Of a stretch of 64,000 nt of DNA, positions 59,701-64,000 are shown in pieces. The stretch comes from Dryomyza anilis (Eukaryota > Arthropoda > Insecta > Diptera > Dryomyzidae). Within the stretch, counting starts at the first letter, position 1; each line of letters starts with the position of its first letter. The translations under genes and the position numbers were made by a program. A model generated the notes under the pieces. The model worked only from the letters and a program-made list of their open reading frames with translations, did not search any database and was not told the origin of the DNA. The stretch spans positions 8,904,630 to 8,968,629 of the forward strand of contig OX638131.1 of the NCBI GenBank assembly GCA_951804985.1. Direction: 5' to 3'.

Positions 59701-62177
59701 GCACTTTCAGTGATCTTATACATTTTTTTTTATTTGGAAAAACAACATTTTTAATCACTTGATCGAATTTCGAACGATTTTGTATAACAGTTTCAAGTGA
59801 AATGATTTTGAACCACATATAAATACAAAAAAAGTATTCCAAATGAACTACATATCGTCACTGTCATGCCAAAGGGGCGAATGTGCATTTTTAAAAATGT
59901 TGGGAAATCAAATTTTAAAGTTTGAAGTGCTTTAAAAATGAGCAAAATTTATATTTTTTTCAATTTTTTCTGTTATTTTGGTTTATTCGCCAATTATTAT
60001 AATATAATAATAGTTTGGCGCTACAGTCCTGTGTAGAACTTCGGCCGAGCTCTCTCACCATTTTGAGCTGTGCGTGTTATATTTGTACTCAAAGTGGTGG
60101 GACCTACAGTTTATTGCCGAATCCGAACGGCGGGTGAGAGCTTTTCATAGGCAATGTTTTACTCTCGTAGGTTTGCCATTTACTGACGAGAGGTAGCGCG
60201 GTATAGAAAAATGTTTCTATGAAAAGATGTTGTTAGCCCCAGTCCAGGCTTGAACCGGGGAACTTTCGGCTCGCAGTCCAACGCACTAACCACTGAGCTA
60301 CCGCGGCTACTAATTATTATAACGTATATAAAATATCTTTAGATTTGGACAACCTACTGAATTATAAATACGGATTTTGTGAGACTATATCCTGATCAAA
60401 ACGCAAATATTTTTGTTTTTTATACTATAACTTTTTATTAGCGCAAGATAAAATAGTAATGTAGAGACATTAATTGTTTGCTTTTAAAGCACCTATCGAT
60501 CTGCATCATTAATTAAAAATATTTGCCAAACATTAATTTGCCATTTGTTATTTGCAGGAAAAAACGTTTGGCAAAATATTTTTAAATAATGATGCCAATC
60601 GATTGGTGCTATAAAAACAAACAATTAATACCCTTACACCACTATTTTATCTTGCACCAATAAATTATAGAAAAAAACGAAGAAATTGGAAAAATTGAAA
60701 ATTTTGTCATGCCAAAAGGGCGAATCTTTTCGTTTTTTTGCCAAAACTTTTTATTGCTACAAGATAAAATAGTGATGTAAAGGCAAATATTATTTGTTTT
60801 CAAAGCACCTATCGATCTGAATCATTAATTATAAATATTTTGCCAAAACAAATTTCTTGCAAATAACAAATGGCAAATTAATGTTTGGCAAAATATTTTT
60901 AATTAATGATGCAGTGAAAACAAATAATAAATGTCTTTACACTACTATTTTATCTTATACAAATATAAAGTTAACGCGAAAATCGAAAAGATTTGCCCTT
61001 TTGGCATGACAATTTTTCAAATTCGCCCTTTTGGTTTTGTCTTTTGTGGCTATAAATATCCAACAAAATGACACGCGATTTTGGCACAGCATACTTCAGG
61101 ATAAACTACATTAAAAAATGTAAAAAAAACGCAAATGTCAAAAATTGTACATTCGCCCCTTTGGCATGATAGTGAAGATATCATTTTAGAAGATAGGTTT
61201 TCCGTTTTTTTTTTTATAATTATTATTTCTCTCTTTGATTATTTTATCGTTGATCTTGAAATAGTATCCCAGTAGTAAATTTGTCCAGGCCTTGCCAGTG
61301 GAAGCCCTGCTAAACAACTTCTTAGCATGCCCAATACACATTCTGCCATCACTGAAGCTAGTGGACTTCCAACACCCCTTCTTGAGAATAAGCGTCAATA
61401 GATTTTGTGACTATTTCTAATATGTTTCAAATACAAATTAGTCAAACCAAACAGTTAGAATCATAGATGTCAAAGTTGAGCGATAAATTCCTTTTTTATT
61501 TGGTGTAGGATAAATGATTTTCCTCGATTTTTTAGCGGATTTTTTTTATTTATTCAGTAGAACTTTAAATTCAGAACTCTAAATTTGTTTTCTAACGATT
61601 TATGTGATTGTTATAATTCAAAATGTTATAAATATGGGATTTATTAATGGAAAAAATCAATTTTTCAAGGAACGCAAGATTGAAAAGGTTTAAGTTCAAT
61701 TGATGTTTGAAAAATCTTTTTTTAGCATTTAGAAAACACATTTGTTGTTATTTTTTTTATTCTTGAAAGAATAAAAAAAGTCTAATGAGTGATTTTTCTG
61801 TGTTGAAAATTGTGGTTTGAATTCGATTTAAGTTTATAAAACAATTTTTTTGCATTTAGAAAACGAATTCAAAAATAATTTGTATACGAAGTCGTATGAA
61901 ATTCGAATGAAATCTGTATCATGCTCTATAGTTTTATTTTCAATGCAACTATTTATAGATTTTCCATTTTTATTAATCTGACATATATCATACATTATTT
62001 CTAGTTGCATTGCCACGCTCGAAGAAGCCCACCGATCGTTCGGGCATACACGATCCGGTAGCTCTGTACCATTATTATCAACGTGAGTGGAAACACTTTC
62101 AGAAACAAATACCCGGCGAAAATTCCCGCTCCGATTTGCGTTGGCAAGTGCGTCAACAATTGTTGGATCCCAAGTGA
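37858..62177 (+). CDS. Hyls1: Hyls1 gene (HYLS1 centriolar/ciliogenesis protein), with alternative last exons
   Basis: HYLS1 is a conserved centriole component needed for cilium formation. Exons: 37858-37957, 57922-58671, then either 59174-59388 (form A, 354 residues) or 62005-62177 (form B, 340 residues). All junctions are gt-ag and phase 1, and both totals are exact multiples of three. The N-terminus (LNELGYRNITAEQLKEFMK, then DLRKLIKYEE across the first junction) resembles the helical start of other HYLS1 proteins. The C-terminus carries the HYLS1 box. The middle (exon 2) is low-complexity, with an acidic patch. Intron 1 is 19,964 bp and contains the chiffon gene on the same strand. The motif match is strong; orthology was not confirmed by search. 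Confidence 0.85.
39526..39560. mobile_element. TATCGTCG-family MITE, right end only
   Basis: aaatgtatttggtgatttta followed by caacaacgacga matches the right end of the family (compare 40320-40354). The left end is not identifiable. Confidence 0.5.
40133..40354. mobile_element. TATCGTCG-family MITE, complete 222-bp copy
   Basis: Left TATCGTCGTTTTAGAACG with aaatgtcaccaaatacattt, and inverted right ggtgacttttcgttctacaa ending cgacgata. TA-rich flanks prevent a firm call on the duplication. Confidence 0.8.
43182..43478. mobile_element. TATCGTCG-family MITE, diverged copy
   Basis: Left tattgtcgttatcgaagtt and inverted right acttctacaacgacga, about 297 bp apart. Includes a TATCGATA word at 43274-43281. 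Confidence 0.6.
44510..45960. repeat. 1.45-kb A-rich strand-asymmetric simple sequence
   Basis: Almost only A, T and scattered G on the plus strand, with words such as aataaaaataaatgaaagaa and gaataatttaaaa repeated irregularly. C is nearly absent for over a kilobase. Some longer blocks repeat (ataaatgaaagaataattta recurs around 44875, 45355 and 45450). No coding or TIR structure. Confidence 0.85.
46518..46740 (+). promoter_or_regulatory. Probable 5' UTR of chiffon
   Basis: CA-rich DNA (aacaacaacaactaccaacg and similar) immediately before the chiffon start, typical of fly 5' UTRs. An in-frame TAA at 46723-46725 closes the reading frame, so no coding continues upstream unless splicing intervenes. 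Possible acceptors are cacag at 46716-46720 and taaag at 46734-46738. Confidence 0.5.
46741..52932 (+). CDS. chif: chiffon (Dbf4 orthologue; Cdc7 regulator with long insect C-terminal region)
   Basis: Dbf4-type activator of the Cdc7 kinase at replication origins; in Drosophila the long C-terminal part is reported to bind the Gcn5 acetyltransferase. One uninterrupted frame of 2063 residues from the first ATG, after an in-frame stop at 46723; longer than D. melanogaster Chiffon (about 1.7 thousand residues). Domains: BRCT-like motif N (about 48-102, KPLSYYRFYLDIRDH... with THFISD), motif M (about 277-307, RPYYQLFRKPSEWPRIEL) and motif C, a zinc finger with Cys391, Cys394, His404 and His410. A conserved-looking block with DLWYRVFTRQDDC ... 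CCKLC lies at about 1120-1180. Acidic runs occur at about 900-920 and 1770-1814, and a basic end FRRFRYRR. Poly-Gln/Ser/Ala tracts abound. It lies in intron 1 of Hyls1 on the same strand. Antisense frames here are shadows. Confidence 0.93.
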   Translation: MQPQSKINNSKQKATTGNSNNQQTVPTTPQQQQQQHPSNHKLRSPKIIKGKKPLSYYRFYLDIRDHQLTRRIEEQIVALGGSLEFFLTPQVTHFISDKSALVGPSNNTNFNQSNSRPGTPQTPGTPQTPYTFEHSPYTDAAASVSANAQHGSASAATPSVKKQSRADAMLNRARRQSSNSNFLNDSIQQKNTGAAVGASALTTATVASVAAYIQWQPEHALRFFRKIQHELQDYLHVGTTPQQQRLNGGKNSLCAVEPISLKSSGGGGFLKLEAIKRNQRPYYQLFRKPSEWPRIELSRDDGAFRLVAKQQPQTIVAAAEEVKVVETVADDNNMTRKSRSRSSQRPAVPLTNNKTKDLKGTTVQQKQPTAAADNSCAAPLKDSSDKQCGVCEICKIEYDTLKIHLQTKDHEYFARNAQNFIALDTLIQASADVTTFLDANKSLSGAALDAVDHGDEAALKSELHELEVLVQTEEAALMAAADAPHDPLAAEEEDEVEEAPLKTHSSTLLHQTPSPTLREKSKRSTKGKHSSEKFQLARKSTAAAISPRTPLKALTPSPKKSISNAATTAATAITKNLSVATTNLTKTPNTTAVRKKPPSSSMISPPIRAMLPPSSLYKVVETPERCTTPRKPLRAGLTDDLQKPPGSPSLIVKFKKVRQTELTRLNGEAENFMFPRQQQRSSSELPTDTDRQTSSEQTRVSLTSSASLESSSSSSSDSNSSNDSVEQMEVDVENTPTSTALSVKAAPASAAAQKKATAIAKRRLGSKQSFPDAPIQPAVQLKRMRAHSTNASLTLTSSLTLPEATRKSSRMATAIVTAATTSSRLLRAAVEAAKQNQRLGGVNSVSKTKRRRSSQVVKLGDRMGETTEDDETVEEDDDEEDEQDTDANHNKANDVEMDVDSFDDDDEDDDEDNDDDERDADYVSTQRSFVKKRQPAPPAAPTSKTLPRIRGRKKRLNTRDQRAAKRDSIKLELESNEEDEEEEEEANDSDDHDVEMAATGVVKQEKTVEPPKTAKTPKKTMSKKTNVNIESSVDVKLNKSYAQKACKSSKSTSPQKAENVAKSKTNKSFDNSKSLPKAFGIKLESSMLNFAAATAHLIPQKTSPQRAFNIKQSQQLPKLKYAFERVPAADLWYRVFTRQDDCTEKIFEYYGTTNYRKLPYELGPIPFDRTNGDGRCCKLCAKNSTAKEEKAAQSSSAVAAAKLELPVASLTTTTSTAPLISPSATSSSNNYTHKKLHLLQRYRQEQHDLQQEQQQLLKTNSLTTSNSSSNNNTQSGSKASTPDRERDRVIRARTASTNSNASSCASQLSSVGTSNSCHHQPLVTARRNKHLHKTSALLQLELAPRKSPREHASTLALVSCLIKQRQDSQSKPNSETDEPPPTPRTPPPNVMTTPITAPSTRVNETLETKQCVVATAASPRATRSAAATPVEELRFATEISETVKRMRRGQNKYEQQEQTPPNAELTASRISQRNVSALATHARRSLQQQQLLSNGSCLTSAPLKQQRRRRGGGVGRGGRYHSFGVASNNAANKLPSIRKTGCKKGVFEFEMDATALKALDTADKYTNVRQLEWEIDKYLQLAGCDLDVEETALKPLPTVSAKTATVLPTLNTASTSSSSSSPPQPLLPPADVNTPPHTDYFSSDFDLYDLFAGASSTNNDDGGDGNAPHDGRRAFSLYNSVALQNYYKKKKSLKANRTGWPKKKTLKKKTSARQQQKLHEQFCFMQAVGAGEALPTKAAVAVIEELAKEAEDEKKLARRQSGGVITPPESDAEDDEEELAEAEDDDDDEEEDDDDGDEEDDEEEEEEEEKTADETELEAAESIAEDDDADTMANFALYERKIEDKAVLVKADEEVEEDEDDERNVEGDDEAAATAEEEDENEEEVKKPTPQRVDKTSHFLEENFAPRAKRMRRATIHSPAINYNASNAVATSTPSTQLQRTLRRTPLLNGSLIGSCISPSEKAGDNSDIFTVSSDGLDTDLDLSNSHSRRFETTASGANDNAQPDATHGMTPKRKFDLAKYATNNNAAVTAAKALDISQFLKKEVKVQCRRLRAPFRRFRYRR
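52994..52999 (+). terminator. chiffon polyadenylation signal (first of several)
   Basis: AATAAA 62 bases after the stop codon. More lie downstream (about 53105, 53160, 53213, 53374), so the 3' UTR may vary in length. Confidence 0.5.
53000..54133. other. Region downstream of chiffon, probable 3' UTR then intron DNA
   Basis: AT-rich, many AATAAA signals up to about 53850. No frames or repeats of note. Confidence 0.5.
54142..55674. mobile_element. hAT-type MITE, second copy, carrying a DINE-1-like insertion
   Basis: Ends AAGAGATGGG and CCCATCTCTA, flanked by the identical 8-mer ATCGAAAC (54134-54141 and 55675-55682). Without the inner insertion it is about 880 bp and matches 16727-17568. Interior of ccggttcc and cgtgcttc words. 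Confidence 0.85.
54324..54976 (-). mobile_element. INE-1/DINE-1-like Helitron inside the hAT MITE
   Basis: Read on the minus strand it starts taccctacactaagagtg, has aaagtatatatattcttgat, the gtccgtctgtcc stretch, ggttcccaaaa and cacatatgtg, and ends AACTGG. The host hAT sequence (gaaaataaa / attcgtgatatt) continues directly on each side, compared with gaaaataaaaatttcgtggt in the other hAT copy. Insertion therefore made no target duplication, as for Helitrons. Confidence 0.78.
55683..56351. other. Hyls1 intron 1 DNA, no gene seen
   Basis: AT-rich. The segment 55785-55930 has a weak inverted repeat (ttcgatgcaaaataatttta against taaaattattttgcatcgaa), suggesting a decayed MITE of about 140 bp. 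Confidence 0.5.
55785..55930. mobile_element. Small inverted-repeat element
   Basis: Arms gtgtatttcgatgcaaaata at about 55790 and tattttgcatcgaaatacac at about 55908 are perfect inverted copies, extended by taattttatttag/ataaaattat. Total about 140 bp. Confidence 0.7.
56352..56640 (+). mobile_element. DINE-1-like 5' fragment
   Basis: taccctacacctatgaggta, then gtaacacc, aaagtatatatattcttgat, agccatgtccgtctgtctg. This is the form closest to Drosophila INE-1. The 3' half is absent. Confidence 0.7.
56748..56785. repeat. (TA)n microsatellite
   Basis: About 18 uninterrupted TA units at the left edge of the CCCAGYCGGC element copy 2. Confidence 0.95.
56788..57498. mobile_element. TIR element family CCCAGYCGGC, copy 2
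   Basis: Matches 24224-24907 in the same orientation from gcagccggccaaactatcat to ggtgtcgactggg. The first bases of the left end have been lost into the TA microsatellite. It is slightly longer because of an extra stretch near 57350-57410. Confidence 0.7.
57765..57791. mobile_element. TATCGTCG-family MITE, right end only
   Basis: atgtatttatttctacaacg followed by acgatat, about 130 bases before Hyls1 exon 2. Confidence 0.5.
57922..58671 (+). CDS. Hyls1: Hyls1 exon 2 (central region)
   Basis: Acceptor ttctaaaacag before 57922 and donor gtaagt at 58672, both phase 1. Encodes residues 34-283: a conserved helical start (DLRKLIKYEERLG), a charged Lys/Gln/Ala-rich middle, KCISFDDMWDAIKLDSG, an acidic patch (DVDEEEEEEE), then a basic, serine-rich end (RSRSDQMRSTGTASG...). 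If not spliced, the frame stops 18 bases on, at 58691. Confidence 0.88.
58848..59572. repeat. Inverted-repeat arms bracketing Hyls1 exon A
   Basis: The left arm (58848-58886), starting catgaccatatcatgttgat, and the right arm (about 59534-59571), ending acatgatctggtcatg, are complementary at about 31 of 39 positions by eye. The pre-mRNA could fold them together, placing exon A (59174-59388) in a loop of about 650 nt. Confidence 0.6.
59174..59388 (+). CDS. Hyls1: Hyls1 alternative terminal exon A with HYLS1 box
   Basis: Acceptor atttgcag before 59174. Encodes residues 284-354: a VAALPRTRRPIDRSG linker, then the box from about 302 to 338, with DPVSLNVHYQREWKRF and ELRWQWRLKML, and an extra 16-residue tail ending DYYY. 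Compared with exon B, the central PGE is PND and the WQVR is WQWR, so this copy is more diverged. The variant poly(A) signal ATTAAA overlaps the stop codon (59384-59389); I see no AATAAA nearby. Confidence 0.82.
59852..61181. mobile_element. TIR element with GCCAAAGGGGCGAAT ends, between Hyls1 exons A and B
   Basis: The left end atatcgtcactgtcatgcc and the right end ggcatgatagtgaagatat are inverted, with few mismatches over about 35 bases; the core CATGCCAAAGGGGCGAATGT is perfect. The interior has repeated words caaaagggcgaat, gcaagataaaatagt and gcacctatcgatc. The SINE at 60003-60311 inserted into it. Original length about 1.0 kb. Confidence 0.78.
60003..60311 (-). mobile_element. tRNA-derived SINE with target-site duplication
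   Basis: On the minus strand the head reads as a tRNA-like sequence. The A box is TAGCTCAGTGG (60290-60300) and the B box GGTTCAAGCC (60247-60256); an arginine-like GCG anticodon loop lies between. A non-tRNA body follows, ending ggactgtagcgccaaac with a short tatt-type tail. It is flanked by the 11-bp duplication AATTATTATAA (59992-60002 and 60312-60322). This is an RNA polymerase III retroposon, not a tRNA gene. Confidence 0.88.
62005..62177 (+). CDS. Hyls1: Hyls1 alternative terminal exon B with HYLS1 box
   Basis: Acceptor tatttctag before 62005, same phase as exon A. Encodes residues 284-340: a VALPRSKKPTDRSG linker and a box (about 301-337) with DPVALYHYYQREWKHF, IPGENSRSDLRWQVRQQLL, ending DPK. 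It is closer to the vertebrate box pattern (P-G-E and L-R-W-x-V-R) than exon A. Canonical AATAAA at 62294-62299. Confidence 0.87.
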
Positions 62178-62293
62178 TTTTCAATGTATTGCATGTGCAT
62201 GGATGGTGTGGTTTTTTTTAATTTTCAATTACTCATTATTTTTAACGTTCATATACTGTAACTTTGTCATTCCATTTTAACATTTACTATTTT

Positions 62294-62299
62294 AATAAA
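62294..62299 (+). terminator. Hyls1 form B polyadenylation signal
   Basis: AATAAA 117 bases after the exon B stop codon. Confidence 0.6.
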
Positions 62300-63510
62300 C
62301 ATTCCTTAAATATATAATGTGTGCTCAATGTTTTTATTTTAGCTGTATATAACTTTTTTCAAATATGAATAATTTACTATTTTGCATTATTGGATTTATG
62401 AAATAAAATGTATAATTTTACCTTATTATTTTAGTCTTTTTCAAATAACAGAGACTTTAAAAGTCTATTGTATTCTTTCATATAGAAATACATACTCCAA
62501 TTGTCGATTTATAAATTAGTTTACAAAACAAGATCTTTTATGGGTACCCATTCGACTGACAACGGCTTTGTATGAATGTTATCTTTATATAGAATTCGAT
62601 TGTAAAGGTCAATACCTAAAAATGCTCTTTTGGAAAGGAATGTCGATGTGGGGAATTATTCAGCAAAATTCAAATATGTAGTATGAACCCCCCGGGACCT
62701 CAGAGTTCGTGTTTTTGTACGCAAATCGACAATTTCAATATTGAATTGAAATGGCGCCTCCCAAACGAAATAAACTAAAAATGTGGATATGTCATCTGTT
62801 AGGAAATTTAATTAATGTTTAAAAAAAAACTATCAACGAGCTAAATCGGTTAAAAAATATAGAAGCATGGACTATTCTAGCAGGCAGCCTATAGCCAGAA
62901 TCGCACGATTGATGCAAAGCATTAACAATCAACACAATTTTGTCGAATATCAATAAATGAGAGGTTATTTCATGTCGACGCCATTTTGTGTCAACAGGAA
63001 ATTTTAGTTTTTTGTCAGTTTCAGTACAAAAATTTAAAAACATCAATCAAATTGCGTCGATTTTGGTTGACTACTCGAGCATCAATAGAATACATCAACT
63101 ATTGTATTGATGCAAACTGAAATTAATGTAATTTAATGTGATTCGTGTGTCTCGAGTTTTTGTTTTATTTTCATCAGTATTTTTAAATACTTAAATAATT
63201 TAGCAGTAGAACCATCTCGTAGCATTTAAATACTATGAGATATATTAAAATATTATTCTTCAACTGATGACTAAATTGACCTCGTTCAGAAATTCTCAAG
63301 TTAAATATTGAAATGTTTGAAGTTTAATTGTTCAATTTCACACCTACAATATTTAAAATGTTTGCTATTTAGCCCTATCATAGTTATTTTCCCAACGAAA
63401 CATGATTCATGATACCGCTGATTATATTCCTCGCTTGAATTGAATTAATCGTGATTCTTATGAGTGTGGTCAGCTTAAAATAACAAATTATTTATGCCTA
63501 CACTTTTGCG
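62300..63510. other. Intergenic DNA between Hyls1 and the right-edge gene
   Basis: AT-rich to mixed. A short palindromic word pair (atcaatagaatacatcaact / attgtattgatg) occurs near 63080-63115. No exon supported. Confidence 0.5.
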
Positions 63511-63516
63511 TCAGTT
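63511..63516 (+). promoter_or_regulatory. Possible initiator of the right-edge gene
   Basis: TCAGTT matches the fly initiator consensus (TCAKTY), 121 bases upstream of the ATG at 63632. No TATA box or clear DPE accompanies it, so this is a weak call. Confidence 0.3.
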
Positions 63517-63631
63517 GTGTTTTTAAAAAATTAAACAAAAAAGGAAAAAAAAAAATTCCCACACAAAAATTCAAAATTTTAGCACAAACTTTTGGAGCTT
63601 ATTTTGTAATACAGATTAAAACCAAATAAAA

Positions 63632-64000
63632 ATGGATAAAAATTACAACTTTAAACGCACTAAAAAATGCATTAAACCAGAACAACGACGTTTAAGCTTC
63701 GTTGAGCCTGTTGCCTCTACCGAAACTGTTGACGATCTTGAGCGACTGATGCGCGCCAATTGCGAACCACATACAATGTCTAGCTCGGATTCGATTAGTG
63801 GATTTGCCAGAACTACTGTAATTCTAGAGATGGCCGGAGGTGGCTCTACATCGAATTCGGACAACGAAGCGATCGATGAGCAATCCAGCAGCAGCTGCAG
63901 CAGCAGTACAGATAGATCTTTGTATTTGCAAGCGCAAGATGAGCAAAGCACCGCTGAGCTATTACGACGCATACAGGAACTGCGCGAGCAGGGTATGCGC
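63632..64000 (+). CDS. 5' part of an unrecognised gene (cut by the window edge)
   Basis: The frame opens at ATG 63632 (context aaaaATGG) and is still open at base 64000, giving 123 codons. I do not recognise the protein. The start is basic (MDKNYNFKRTKKCIKPEQRR), followed by LSFVEPVAS, an acidic/serine-rich region with an SSSSCSSS run (about 90-97), and a charged helical stretch, AELLRRIQELREQGMR, at the edge. Codon use is clearly coding-like (GAG, CGC, CAG) against an AT-rich background. Likely a soluble, partly disordered protein; identity needs the following sequence. Confidence 0.75.
   Translation, partial: MDKNYNFKRTKKCIKPEQRRLSFVEPVASTETVDDLERLMRANCEPHTMSSSDSISGFARTTVILEMAGGGSTSNSDNEAIDEQSSSSCSSSTDRSLYLQAQDEQSTAELLRRIQELREQGMR

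Noticed and set aside
60240..60311. A tRNA-Arg-like gene on the minus strand
   Set aside because: A and B boxes are present, but the acceptor stem does not pair properly and the sequence continues into a SINE body with flanking target duplications.

Overview
This is an AT-rich, repeat-dense stretch of fly nuclear DNA (Diptera, Brachycera). The assignment rests on orthologues resembling Drosophila CaBP1, chiffon and Hyls1, on copies of an INE-1/DINE-1-like Helitron, on short introns of about 60 bp, and on long TIR-transposon-filled intergenic DNA. The repeat load suggests a large-genome fly such as a tephritid or calyptrate rather than D. melanogaster; the family is inference.

Layout. 1-25 kb: no convincing gene. 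It holds two arrays of one 19-bp satellite in opposite orientations (1-690 and about 12.74-15.04 kb), a hAT-type element (2333-4893), a four-unit tandem repeat, DINE-1-like copies, a foldback-like element, a PIF/Harbinger-like MITE split by a hAT MITE, and two weak membrane-protein ORFs (15.3-16.35 kb). 25.1-27.05 kb: a complete CaBP1/PDIA6 (P5) gene with a perfect CCAAT-N9-CCACG element upstream. 27.2-33.1 kb: a Tc1 transposase relic and many MITEs. 33.67-34.14 kb: a small membrane-protein gene on the minus strand. 37.86-62.18 kb: a Hyls1 (centriolar/ciliary HYLS1) gene on the plus strand. Its 20-kb first intron contains the whole chiffon (Dbf4 orthologue) gene, with a 2063-codon uninterrupted ORF. 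Hyls1 ends in two alternative terminal exons, each carrying its own HYLS1 box and stop codon. 63.63-64.0 kb: the start of another gene, cut off by the window edge.

Most notable points: the duplicated HYLS1-box terminal exons, with an inverted repeat bracketing the first; the same-strand nesting of chiffon in Hyls1; the stress-response element in front of CaBP1; and transposon nests whose target-site duplications and empty sites can be read directly. Among the genes, CaBP1 acts in ER protein folding, chiffon in DNA replication and chromatin, and Hyls1 in centriole/cilium assembly. Nothing suggests they form one pathway. All homology calls are from recognition of motifs; no database search was run.
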